A DNA stretch of 64,000 bases from G965276675 sp965276675 (GTDB taxonomy: Bacteria; Acidobacteriota; Terriglobia; Terriglobales; Acidobacteriaceae), in contig OZ255624.1 of assembly GCA_965276675.1 (NCBI GenBank), positions 2,046,001 through 2,110,000 of the forward strand. Reading direction: 5' to 3'. The translations under genes were made by a program, and so were the position numbers. A model generated the notes under the pieces. It saw only the letters and a list, made by a program, of their open reading frames with translations, ran no database searches and was not told where the DNA came from. This document shows positions 1 through 7,915 of this stretch, one piece after another (position 1 is the first letter of the stretch; every line of letters begins with the position of its first letter).

Positions 1-1031
1 CTCGGGCCCGGCAGAAGTTGGGGAGCACGGCCCTCCTGCTCGGCCACCACTATCAGCGTGATGAGGTCATCCGCTTCGCCGATTTCACCGGCGACTCCTA
101 CAAGCTATCCAAAATCGCAGCCGAGACCGATGCCCAGTACATCCTCTTTTGCGGCGTTCACTTCATGGCCGAGAGCGCCGACGTGCTGGCCCACCCTGGG
201 CAGCAGGTGATCTTGCCGGATTTGAATGCCGGCTGCTCCATGGCGGATATGGCGGAGATAGGCCAGGTTGAGGACTGCTGGGATTCGCTTCTTCGTGCCG
301 GCCTCACGGAAGAGGGCCTCCTCCCGCTGACCTATATGAACTCTACGGCCGCAATTAAGGCATTTTGCGGTGAACGGGGTGGGCTGGTCTGCACCTCCTC
401 GAACGCCCGCGCGGCTTTTGAATGGGCCTTCCGCCGCCGCGAGAAGATCCTTTTCCTGCCCGATCAGCATTTGGGCCGCAACACTGCTTTTGCCATGGGC
501 ATCCCGCTCTCCGAGATGGTGGTTTGGGATCCCTACCAGATCAACGGTGGCATCGCGCCAGATCGCCTGCGCTCCGCGAAGGTTATTCTGTGGAAGGGGC
601 ACTGTTCCGTACACCAGCGCTTCCTGCCCGGTCACGTCGACGCGATCCGCGCGAATTACCCCGGCATGCAGGTCATTGTACATCCCGAATGCCGTTGGGA
701 AGTCTGCCAAAAGGCCGATGCGCTTGGCTCGACCGAGCGGCTCATCCAGCTTGTCGAGCAGTCGCCAGCCGGTAGCAGCTTCGCCATTGGGACGGAGATC
801 CACCTGGTTAACCGACTGGCAAAGCAGTACGCATCGAAGGGCAAAAAGATCATCACGCTCGACGACACCGGCTGCCTCTGCACAACTATGTATCGCATCT
901 CGCCGCAGCACCTGGCGTGGGCCCTTGAAAACCTGCTGGAGGGTCGCGTCGTCAATCGTATTAAGGTGCGTGACGATGTTAAGCAATGGGCACGGGTGGC
1001 CCTCGATCGCATGCTAGAGATCAAAGCCTGA
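1..1031 (+). CDS. nadA: Quinolinate synthase NadA, 5' end cut by the window edge
   Basis: Condenses iminoaspartate with dihydroxyacetone phosphate to quinolinate in de novo NAD synthesis; cytosolic 4Fe-4S enzyme. Family motifs are visible in order: GHHYQRDEV, FCGVHFMAESA, PDLNAGCSMADM, a YMNST segment, CTSSNA, FLPDQHLGRNT, HPECRWEV and CLCTTMYRIS. The three expected cluster cysteines lie in the CSMADM, HPEC and CLCTTM segments. The frame is open to the left edge (R-A-R-Q-K before a TTG at 18), so the TTG is not the true start and the N-terminal part lies outside the window. The C-terminus is complete. The next gene follows at 40 bp on the same strand. Confidence 0.96.
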   Translation, partial: RARQKLGSTALLLGHHYQRDEVIRFADFTGDSYKLSKIAAETDAQYILFCGVHFMAESADVLAHPGQQVILPDLNAGCSMADMAEIGQVEDCWDSLLRAGLTEEGLLPLTYMNSTAAIKAFCGERGGLVCTSSNARAAFEWAFRRREKILFLPDQHLGRNTAFAMGIPLSEMVVWDPYQINGGIAPDRLRSAKVILWKGHCSVHQRFLPGHVDAIRANYPGMQVIVHPECRWEVCQKADALGSTERLIQLVEQSPAGSSFAIGTEIHLVNRLAKQYASKGKKIITLDDTGCLCTTMYRISPQHLAWALENLLEGRVVNRIKVRDDVKQWARVALDRMLEIKA

Positions 1032-1071
1032 GCGGTTAGCGGCCAGGTCCGTGCAGAGCGAAGGAAGATGG

Positions 1072-1506
1072 ATGAAATTTTTTACGCTGGAAGAAGCACA
1101 GCTGCTGTTACCGATTCTGAATTCCCTGCTCGCCCGCGCCGTTGCGGGAAAGCGGGAGGCTGAGCGCCTGGAAGACGAGCTCGGTCAGCTCCGCCAGCGG
1201 ATCTTCCTCGCGGGCGGCATGTCTGTCGATCTCGCCTTTGTCGCGCGCAACCGGTCGGAGTTCAAGGCCGAACTGGGAAAAGCCAAAGACGCTGCCGCTG
1301 AGATCGATGCCATTGGTGTGCATGTCAAGGATCTGGATACCGGACTGCTTGACTTCCCCTGCCGCGTCGATGGGGAGGTGGTGCTGCTCTGCTGGAAGAT
1401 GGGCGAGCCGCGCATCGAGTTTTGGCACACCCAGGAGGCCGGGTTCGGTGGACGCCAGCCACTCGATGAGCGCTTCACAAAAAGCCGCGGTGAGCGCCCG
1501 AATTGA
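1072..1506 (+). CDS. DUF2203 family protein
   Basis: Small protein of 144 residues matching the DUF2203 pattern: start MKFFTLEEAQLLLPIL, a charged coiled-coil-like middle, then VHVKDLDTGLLDFPCRVDG, LLCWKMGEPRIEFWH and GFGGRQPL. The biochemical role of the family is unknown to me. The ATG at 1072 was chosen because AAGGA sits 6 nt upstream and the family motif begins there; an in-frame GTG at 1051 would add seven residues. No signal peptide or membrane segment is seen, so it is probably cytosolic. It follows nadA closely and may be cotranscribed with it. Confidence 0.85.
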   Translation: MKFFTLEEAQLLLPILNSLLARAVAGKREAERLEDELGQLRQRIFLAGGMSVDLAFVARNRSEFKAELGKAKDAAAEIDAIGVHVKDLDTGLLDFPCRVDGEVVLLCWKMGEPRIEFWHTQEAGFGGRQPLDERFTKSRGERPN

Positions 1507-1585
1507 TTGCTGGGTTTTACCAGTGGTGCTCGTTGTACCGAGTTGAATGGATTCACCAGGTCACATACCCGAGTGCTTTGCATGA

Positions 1586-1613
1586 TTGACACGGGACTGA
1601 TAAGTGCTATCAA
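1586..1613 (+). promoter_or_regulatory. Sigma70-type promoter of the Fur-family gene
   Basis: A perfect -35 TTGACA (1586-1591), a 16-nt spacer and an extended -10 TGC-TATCAA (hexamer 1608-1613). The start ATG at 1622 lies only 8 nt after the -10 hexamer and has no Shine-Dalgarno sequence, so a leaderless transcript is likely. This is read from sequence only. Confidence 0.55.
1598..1612. promoter_or_regulatory. Fur/PerR-like 7-1-7 operator
   Basis: TGATAAGTGCTATCA matches 11 of the 14 defined positions of the classical Fur-family 7-1-7 consensus TGATAATNATTATCA. The TGATA and TATCA arms are perfectly inverted. It overlaps the spacer and -10 of the promoter of the adjacent Fur-family gene, the expected place for an autorepressor site. 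Confidence 0.55.
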
Positions 1614-1621
1614 ATACCACC

Positions 1622-2092
1622 ATGGCCCCTGCTGAAAGTCATTCATTCCGCGACCTTTGTGCGGCTCACGGCATCACCGTGACGCACCAGCGGCAGGTGT
1701 TGTTTGAGGTCATGCAAAACCTCCCCGGACACCCTAGCCCCGAAGAAGTTTATGACCGGGTTCGCCGGCGCATTCCGTCCATTTCTTTAGCGACCGTTTA
1801 CAAAAACATCCATCTATTTATTGAAAGCGGGTTACTCCGTGAGGTCAGTTTGCACCATGGTTCGCTGCGCGTTGAGATGAATGGCCGTGCACATCATCAC
1901 CTGGTCTGCACCCGGTGCAAGTTGATCGTTGACATCTCTGAGGAGGAGCTGGGCATGATCGGTAAACCGGAGATGCTGCCCGGAGGCTTTCTTGCTGAAC
2001 GTTTTGCCGTGGATGTGCTTGGACGTTGCGCATCTTGCCAGGCGATTCAGGATAGTGCTCGACAAACCGACGAGCTCTGTCCTTGCAACTGA
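1622..2092 (+). CDS. Fur/PerR-family metalloregulator
   Basis: DNA-binding repressor of 156 residues from the ATG at 1622; a GTG at 1604 is an alternative but would place the start inside the promoter. The winged helix carries the typical recognition segment SISLATVYKNI (about residues 53-63). The histidine run HHHLVC (91-96) and two CxxC pairs (C96/C99 and C136/C139) give the metal sites, the latter forming the structural zinc site of Fur, PerR and Zur proteins. The position equivalent to PerR Asp85 appears to be Glu, so iron versus peroxide sensing cannot be settled. The neighbour ahpD favours an oxidative-stress role. A Fur-like box lies on its own promoter. Confidence 0.9.
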   Translation: MAPAESHSFRDLCAAHGITVTHQRQVLFEVMQNLPGHPSPEEVYDRVRRRIPSISLATVYKNIHLFIESGLLREVSLHHGSLRVEMNGRAHHHLVCTRCKLIVDISEEELGMIGKPEMLPGGFLAERFAVDVLGRCASCQAIQDSARQTDELCPCN

Positions 2093-2119
2093 GAAAGGGC
2101 GAGCAGACCATCACTCCTA

Positions 2120-2157
2120 ACCATTTTCCGGGTTATTGTGACTTACCTGAAAATGGT
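2120..2157. terminator. Inverted repeat after the Fur-family gene
   Basis: Perfect 9-bp arms ACCATTTTC (2120-2128) and GAAAATGGT (2149-2157), with a further GGT/ACC pairing inside. No T-run follows, so it could be a weak terminator or an operator upstream of ahpD. Confidence 0.4.
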
Positions 2158-2229
2158 CTAAGCGCGTGTTCGCAGAAGCCCTGACCTGGTAAATCGCAGG
2201 ATGGGATTCCACCCTATTAGGAGAATGTC

Positions 2230-2796
2230 ATGCAATTGGACGCACTCATCGATACACTCCCGGCCTACGCCAAGGACCTGAAGCTCAATTATTCCACTCT
2301 GGTTCGCCAGAACAGCGAACTCACGCCGCAGCAATTGTGGGGCACGGTCGTGGCCAGCGCTATCGCAACGCGCAGCGCCAACCTGACAGCCGCCGTGCTG
2401 TCCGAAGCAAGGAAGCATCTCTCTGCCGAGTCCTTGGAAGCGGCCAAAGCCGCTGCCGCCATCATGGGAATGAACAACGTCTATTACCGTTTCCTGCACC
2501 TTGGCTCGAATGAGAAATACGCCACCATGCCGGCTCGTCTGCGCATGAATATCTTGCGGCAGCATGGCTCGGATCACGTCGACTTCGAGCTATGGTCCGT
2601 TGCCGTCTCGGCCATCAACGCTTGCGGTAAGTGCGTTGATGCTCACGAGCAACTATTGCGTGGCAAAGACGTGTTGGAAGAGACGATTCTGGCCGTGGTG
2701 CGTATTGCCTCGATCATCCATGCCATTGGCGCGGTACTCGATGCCGTAGCCGCCGAAGCGCCAATTCCCGCGAATCAAGTAGCGACCATGGCCTGA
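2230..2796 (+). CDS. ahpD: AhpD-type alkylhydroperoxidase
   Basis: 188-residue protein of the AhpD fold, reducing organic peroxides by a thiol relay. The catalytic motif ACGKCVDAHE gives C132, C135 and H139, with the relay glutamate in HVDFELW about 12 residues before, in the same arrangement as mycobacterial AhpD (CxxCxxxH). AGGAG stands just before the ATG. Length and motif spacing are normal for the family. Its position after a Fur/PerR-type gene suggests peroxide-responsive expression; no clear Fur box is seen directly before it. The physiological electron donor is not apparent here. Confidence 0.93.
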   Translation: MQLDALIDTLPAYAKDLKLNYSTLVRQNSELTPQQLWGTVVASAIATRSANLTAAVLSEARKHLSAESLEAAKAAAAIMGMNNVYYRFLHLGSNEKYATMPARLRMNILRQHGSDHVDFELWSVAVSAINACGKCVDAHEQLLRGKDVLEETILAVVRIASIIHAIGAVLDAVAAEAPIPANQVATMA

Positions 2797-2817
2797 CCTC
2801 CAGATTTTGGACACCCG

Positions 2818-2843
2818 AAAGGCTCGTTTGCTGGCGAGCTTTT
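2818..2843 (+). terminator. Probable terminator after ahpD
   Basis: AAAGGCTCG (2818-2826) and CGAGCTTTT (2835-2843) form a stem with one bulged G, and the 3' arm ends in a short T-run. From here to 3151 (about 300 bp) I recognise no gene or motif, although the downstream frame is open. Confidence 0.5.
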
Positions 2844-3151
2844 CTGCGTTCTGCTCTGTGCTCCCCGCGTGTTCTGTTCCCAGGATTTCGTCCTATGCTG
2901 CCGAAAGGTGGATAGCGAGAGAATCTCCCTTTAGTTCCACAGAAAACCTAAGCGTTTGCCCACCAACCCGCGTCTTGTCTTCTGATCAGCCTGGCCAAAG
3001 CGGTTTTCCTGGGGGTATATACCGAGCCATGGAAGGGGCCTGCGGCTTTCCTGTCGAAAAGTCGCACATCGACGAAAATTCTGTAATGCAGGACAACAGG
3101 GAAACCGCCCTAGAAGTGGCATTCTCGTCTGAAGCAAGGAACAGGTTTAGG

Positions 3152-4357
3152 ATGAACGGCATGCAACTCCACAAAGCTATGTTGGGCGCCGGACTACTGC
3201 TGCTCTCCGGGTGTGGCAAGTTCTTTCCGCCTCTCACGCCTTCAGGTGGCGGCAGCGGCAGCGGTGTGGGCGACTACCTGTATGTCGGCAACTCCGGCAA
3301 CACGAATGGCTCGATTGCCGAGTTCGCGGTTTCCACTACAGGAGCGTTGACCGCTGTCTCGGGCTCGCCGTTTAAGGCCGGGTTTGCTCCCACGGCGCTC
3401 GCCATCAGCCCCAACAATCAGTTCATGTATGCCGGCGGGTCCTCTGGGGTCTACCTGCTCAACATCGGCACCGGCGGAGCGCTTTCGCTGGGGAACGCCA
3501 GCAAAGCGGCCGCTTCCAGTGTGAATCCCTCATCGATGCAGGTCGACCCAACCGGTAAGTTTTTGCTGGTGGCCGGTGTAGCTATAGCCACCACTACCCC
3601 CGCGGTCGGCATCTATTCCATTGCCGGCGATGGCACGTTGGCGGAGATGACCGGCTCTCCTGTTTCCATTCCGGTTACAGTCGATGTCAACAACCCCCTA
3701 ACGCTCTTTCCAGTTCAGCTGACGATCACCCCCAGCGACGCCGTGGTCTATGTGTCGCTACGACAAAACGGCGTGGCTGTCTTCAGCTTCAACAGCTCCG
3801 GTAGTCTCGCCTTTACCAATCAGCTCCTTAAGCCTGGAACCAGCACCGGTGCAGGCGGTAGTGTCACCAACTCAGACCTCGCCCTTGCCACGGATGCAAA
3901 CAGCCGCTTACTCTACGTCTCGGAGACTAACGCTGGTCTGCGTGCCTTCACCATCGGCACTAACGGTGCGCTGACCGAGATCAGCGGCTCACCATACAAA
4001 ACCACGGTAGCTCCCGTGGCTCTGACCCTGGACGGAACCGGAGATTACATCTACGCAGCTACCCCAGCAGCCGGGAATGCCACCACTGCCGGGACCATTA
4101 CGGGTTTTTCGATTGCGGCTTCGGGTTCGCTGACGGCGCTCACGAGCCAGGGCTCTCCCTTTGCCGCTGGCATCTCTCCAGCCTCGCTTACTGTCGATCA
4201 ATCCAAGAAATTCCTAGCTGTCGTCAACACCGGTGGCACGCCCGACCTGCAGATCTACAGCTCCGACGCGACCACCGCGGGCAAATTGGTGACCGGCGCC
4301 ACGAGCGCGACAGATACGGCTCCCGCGCAGGCCAATATCGTGGTGAGCACGCACTAA
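3152..4357 (+). CDS. Lipoprotein with lactonase-like beta-propeller
   Basis: Exported lipoprotein of about 401 residues. The N-terminus has a hydrophobic stretch and lipobox LLSGC, then a low-complexity PPLTPSGGGSGSG linker. The rest is a run of beta-propeller blades resembling the YvrE/6-phosphogluconolactonase-like seven-bladed family (PF10282 type), with repeated units such as YLYVGNSGN, GALTAVSGSPF and FMYAGGSSGVY. Many acidobacterial members are probably surface structural proteins, so enzyme activity is not claimed. The frame is open back to 2807 but the signal peptide fixes the start here; an ATG at 3161 with AGGA 8 nt upstream is an equally good choice. Confidence 0.8.
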   Translation: MNGMQLHKAMLGAGLLLLSGCGKFFPPLTPSGGGSGSGVGDYLYVGNSGNTNGSIAEFAVSTTGALTAVSGSPFKAGFAPTALAISPNNQFMYAGGSSGVYLLNIGTGGALSLGNASKAAASSVNPSSMQVDPTGKFLLVAGVAIATTTPAVGIYSIAGDGTLAEMTGSPVSIPVTVDVNNPLTLFPVQLTITPSDAVVYVSLRQNGVAVFSFNSSGSLAFTNQLLKPGTSTGAGGSVTNSDLALATDANSRLLYVSETNAGLRAFTIGTNGALTEISGSPYKTTVAPVALTLDGTGDYIYAATPAAGNATTAGTITGFSIAASGSLTALTSQGSPFAAGISPASLTVDQSKKFLAVVNTGGTPDLQIYSSDATTAGKLVTGATSATDTAPAQANIVVSTH

Positions 4358-4372
4358 ACACGAACCTTCTGC

Positions 4373-4413
4373 AAATCAAAAGGCCGGGAGCAGAGCTCCC
4401 GGCCTTTTGATTT
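4373..4413. terminator. Bidirectional rho-independent terminator
   Basis: Perfect 18-bp arms (4373-4390 and 4396-4413) around a CAGAG loop; the GC-rich core GGCCGGGAG/CTCCCGGCC is flanked by A-rich and T-rich ends on both strands. It separates two convergent genes. Confidence 0.93.
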
Positions 4414-4427
4414 TGTATGTGCAGTGG

Positions 4428-5354
4428 TTACTTGATGGTGCCATTCATCCCTTGCGGGAAGAAGACCCCAGGTGCCTTGCCACCGTAGACGATGCTCAGC
4501 ACTTGCGCTGTGGTGCGGCTAAACGCAATCGCGTTTGCATCCGCGTCCACAACCGTGGAAGCGCCGCTCGGTAGCGTAGTTACGCCGAAATCGTCCGGGT
4601 TTACAGGAGGAGTGGTCGCAGCCATTGCGCTCAGTGCCGCCCGTGTGGCAGCGATTTTGTTAGAGGCATCCTGCGCAGTCGAACCCGCCTTATAGATTTG
4701 GGTACGAATGCTGCCAGCATGGTAGGCTTCGACCGCCAGAATGCCCGCCGCCGCAGCGAGGTAAGCAGGAGTCGTGATCAGACCCGCAGCTCCATGGTAG
4801 GCCGTGACGCCCACATCCTCGAAGATAAATGCGCCGAGCAGAAAGTTGGCCTCGCTCGCAAACGGATCGAAGGGAGTAGGAAGGCCCGCAACCTGCGCCA
4901 GCATATTGAAGCTGGCCATCAGGTCGAGGTTGGGCTGCGCCACCGCCTTCGCGGCCAGAGCAGATTGCAGGAAGGAGACGTGGTTGCGCTCTTCAGTTGC
5001 CGTCTCGGTGGCATATTGGAGTAGCGGCCCCGTCGGGTTGAACGGGACCATCGGGCTCGTCTTGACTGAAACCGTGCCGCCTGCAGAACCATCTCCGCCT
5101 TTGATGGAGAGAGGATTCGTCGGCAACTTGTCAATCGTCACTCCCGCGGTTGCGAGTGTGTAGTAGTTCGCCTCGAGAAACTCGAGATTGAGGGCGAAGT
5201 TGAGAATATCGCTGTCCATGATAGCCGGTGCTTGTGCCGATGCAACCCGCGACAATGCCAGACCAGCTAACGCGGCGCCACCCATCATGAGTGCGGACCG
5301 GCGGCTGGACTTGCTCTGCTCTAAGCTGTTGAGAACTTTCTCTGTGGTTTCCAT
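4428..5354 (-). CDS. Tat-exported ferritin-like domain protein (copy 1)
   Basis: 308 residues. A twin-arginine type leader (SSRRSALMMGGAALAGLAL) ends near ASAQA. The mature part matches the ferritin-like PF13668 family, sometimes called desiccation-related: LNFALNLEFLEANYY (51-65), then ATEERNHVSFL, FIFEDVGVTAYHGAAG and AVEAYHAGSIR, giving the glutamates and ExxH-type ligands of a four-helix carboxylate metal site. The function in these families is unproven; a metal or oxidant-handling role outside the cytoplasm is inferred. It lies 12 bp downstream of a paralogue with the same architecture, so the two form an operon that ends at the bidirectional terminator. Confidence 0.85.
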   Translation of the reverse strand: METTEKVLNSLEQSKSSRRSALMMGGAALAGLALSRVASAQAPAIMDSDILNFALNLEFLEANYYTLATAGVTIDKLPTNPLSIKGGDGSAGGTVSVKTSPMVPFNPTGPLLQYATETATEERNHVSFLQSALAAKAVAQPNLDLMASFNMLAQVAGLPTPFDPFASEANFLLGAFIFEDVGVTAYHGAAGLITTPAYLAAAAGILAVEAYHAGSIRTQIYKAGSTAQDASNKIAATRAALSAMAATTPPVNPDDFGVTTLPSGASTVVDADANAIAFSRTTAQVLSIVYGGKAPGVFFPQGMNGTIK

Positions 5355-5366
5355 GTCTGCCTGTCC

Positions 5367-6299
5367 TTATGTGGTTGTCGCTGAAATCAAGCCGTTAAGC
5401 CCGTTCGGGAAAAAGCCACCCTTGGCCGTGCCGGCTGCGGGATTGACGTAGACAATATGCAGAACCTGATCGGTGGTTCGTGCAAAGGCGATCGAAGTCT
5501 TTGGGTCCGCTGCGACAATTGTGCTGGTCGATACGGGAGTCTCGTTTCCACCACCCGCGGCTGCTCTCAGCTTGGAGATCGCGTTGGCGTTATTGAGCGG
5601 GTCGCCGCCCATGTACGCCAGAACCGTGCGGATCTCGGCGGCATGGTAGGCCTCAGTCGATAGAATGCCCGCCGCTGCGGAGAGATTGCCTTTGTCCGTC
5701 AGCAAACCGGCAGCTCCGTGGTATGCCGTCACGCCCACATCCTCAAAGGTGAATGCGCCGACCAGGAAGTTCGCATCATTCGTGAAAGGGTTGAATGTAG
5801 CCCCGAGTCCCGCTGCCATCGCGGCAGCATTGAAGCCTGCAGTCAGATCGATCGCTGGACGGGCAACCGCGGCTGAGCCAAGTGCCTTGCGCAGGAATCG
5901 AACGTGAAGCAGTTCATCGTTCGCGATCTCAAGCGCATAGGCCTTGATGATCGGATCAGAGAACTGGACCATTGCTCCACCGGTTACTGCGCCTGGACTG
6001 GTCGAAGTTCCACCCGAGCCAGCATCCGCATCTGCAAGCCCTTGTCCTGTTGCGGCGCGCAGGTAGAACTCCGCCTCCAGGTACTCGAGGTTGAGAGCGA
6101 AGTTCAGGTAGTCTGCGTCCATAAGACTAGGCATTGGCGGTGTTGTCGGTGGTGGGGTTGTGGTTGGTGTTGGTGTGCTGCTGCTGCCGCAGCCTACGAC
6201 TAACGTCGCAGCCGCAGCGGTTCCAACGCTGGCGCTTACTCCAGCGAGAAAAGTCCGGCGCGATACTCCGCTTCCTAGCAGTTCCTTAATTTTATCCAC
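5367..6299 (-). CDS. Tat-exported ferritin-like lipoprotein (copy 2)
   Basis: 310 residues from a GTG at 6299 preceded by AGAGAGG. The open frame extends to 6485, but that extension lacks the signal and is rejected. The leader has SRRTFLAG and ends in a lipobox-like VVGC followed by a Ser/Thr/Pro linker, so it is probably a lipoprotein, unlike its neighbour. The ferritin-like motifs repeat those of copy 1: LNFALNLEYLEAEFY, IANDELLHVRFL, FTFEDVGVTAYHGAAG and STEAYHAAEIR. The pair looks like a tandem duplication that has diverged in N-terminal anchoring. Confidence 0.85.
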   Translation of the reverse strand: MDKIKELLGSGVSRRTFLAGVSASVGTAAAATLVVGCGSSSTPTPTTTPPPTTPPMPSLMDADYLNFALNLEYLEAEFYLRAATGQGLADADAGSGGTSTSPGAVTGGAMVQFSDPIIKAYALEIANDELLHVRFLRKALGSAAVARPAIDLTAGFNAAAMAAGLGATFNPFTNDANFLVGAFTFEDVGVTAYHGAAGLLTDKGNLSAAAGILSTEAYHAAEIRTVLAYMGGDPLNNANAISKLRAAAGGGNETPVSTSTIVAADPKTSIAFARTTDQVLHIVYVNPAAGTAKGGFFPNGLNGLISATTT

Positions 6300-6553
6300 G
6301 ATAACGCCTCTCTGGTGTGATGCTCTTAAGAACCAAGGTTTGCCGCTTCGGGATCCTGTCGATCCAGTCGCTGCTTTCGGAAGAGCCTCTATGGAATGGA
6401 ACGTTCGTCTGCACCATTCGGATTCCATAGGAACAAAAAAGTCGTAGTCCGTAGCTCCCACTTTCGGGTGATACTCTTGGTTCACTCCGCGCGGATAGTA
6501 TCTGCTTCCCGCATCGATCAGCCCTTTCTTGAGCGACCATCGTCTGGACCCTT

Positions 6554-7843
6554 ATGTTCCGTCGTACATCTCTGCCCCTCTGCCTTTGCGCGGCACTGCT
6601 GTTCGCTGCCGGCTGCAAACGCATGCATCGCAACAGTAACGAATACGTATTCGTGGTCTCGAAGCAGGCTTTTCTTCGCGATCGAATTGCCGCCATCTCT
6701 AACAAGGTCGCGCCGGTAGTCAACGGCGAACGGCTGCAGGTGATCGAGCGTTCGCGCCGCTTCCTGAAGGTCAAGAACGACAAAGGGCAGACCGGCTGGC
6801 TTGAAGAACACGCCGTTATCGATCAAGGTACCTACAGCGAATTTGAGAAGCTGCGTACCGAGCACGCGCACGATCCGGTCGTCGCCACCGCAATCCTGCG
6901 CGACGATCTCTATGCCCACATATCGCCGGGGCGTCAGTCCGATCGCTTCATGCTACTGCCGGAGAACGACAAGCTTCAGCTGCTCGTCCGAGCCAGTGTC
7001 GCCAAGCCCACGCCCGAACAACTCTTCGCCGCCGAAGCGCGCAAGCAGGCAGCCAAAGTTGCCGCGGCGCAAAAGGCCGCTTCGCCCGCGAAGGCTTCTT
7101 CGAATGCAACGCCCGCCGCGCCCGCGCCGAAGTCGGTGCCGCCGTTGTCCTCATCCGCTCAGTCGAAGGGCGTGAAGACACAACCCGCCGAGCCACCGCA
7201 GATGGAAGACTGGTGGCTGGTGCGGGATGCGCACGGGCAGGTCGGCTGGCTGCTCGCCCGGCGTCTGGACGTCGATGTTCCGGATGAGGTGGTGCGCTAC
7301 GCTGAAGGGCAAAAGATTGTCGGCGCCTACCTCCTCGCCAAGATCTACGATCCGGAGTCGCCGTTTCCCGACAAGCAGGCGCCCGAATACGTTGCCGTGT
7401 TGAACCCCTACAAGGACGGCCTGCCTTACGACTTCAGCCAGGTGCGCGTCTTCGTATGGAATGCCAAAAAACATCGCTATGAGGGGGGCCTGCGCTTGAA
7501 GGAGGTGGTTGGCTACTTACCAGTCTCCGTGAAGCAACAGAGCCTGCCCTCGCCACAGACAGCCAGTCAGACCGTCACGGTCCCCACTTTCACCATCAGG
7601 CTGGCGGTTGACGGCGCCACGCCAGCGATCGATCCTGACACCGGCATGATCAAGCCGGTCACTACTTTTCCCGAAACCTACCGGCTGGATGGTGAGACCG
7701 TCCGGCGGGTTCTCGCGCCCGGCGAGCAGTCGCCGGTGCCTGCTAGCAGTCTGTCGCCCGAGGAGCAGGCCCGGCACAAGGAGCGTCAGAAATTGCGAGA
7801 GAAGTTGCGAGCTGAGCGCCAGTCTGCTCGCCACCGCAGGTGA
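6554..7843 (+). CDS. SH3-domain lipoprotein
   Basis: 429 residues, starting with a signal peptide and lipobox FAAGC (C21). The following region (about 35-85) resembles a bacterial SH3 domain: VVNGERLQVIERSRRFLKV then GQTGWLEEHAV. An Ala/Pro/Lys-rich linker leads to a second SH3-like piece (WWLVRDAHGQVGWLLARRL), then a beta-rich domain with YVAVLNPYKDG. The C-terminus is strongly basic (KERQKLREKLRAERQSARHR). Envelope localisation is likely, perhaps binding peptidoglycan; no catalytic motif was recognised. Confidence 0.7.
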   Translation: MFRRTSLPLCLCAALLFAAGCKRMHRNSNEYVFVVSKQAFLRDRIAAISNKVAPVVNGERLQVIERSRRFLKVKNDKGQTGWLEEHAVIDQGTYSEFEKLRTEHAHDPVVATAILRDDLYAHISPGRQSDRFMLLPENDKLQLLVRASVAKPTPEQLFAAEARKQAAKVAAAQKAASPAKASSNATPAAPAPKSVPPLSSSAQSKGVKTQPAEPPQMEDWWLVRDAHGQVGWLLARRLDVDVPDEVVRYAEGQKIVGAYLLAKIYDPESPFPDKQAPEYVAVLNPYKDGLPYDFSQVRVFVWNAKKHRYEGGLRLKEVVGYLPVSVKQQSLPSPQTASQTVTVPTFTIRLAVDGATPAIDPDTGMIKPVTTFPETYRLDGETVRRVLAPGEQSPVPASSLSPEEQARHKERQKLREKLRAERQSARHRR

Positions 7844-7915
7844 ATCCAACTCGCCGTAGCCTAGGACTGGAGCGGCTTGCGACGGTGTGGAAAGCGATCT
7901 GCGTGGGACGGCGAT

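Noticed and set aside
6300..6485. N-terminal extension of ferritin-like copy 2
   Set aside because: It would place 62 residues before the Tat-type leader; the GTG at 6299 with AGAGAGG fits better.
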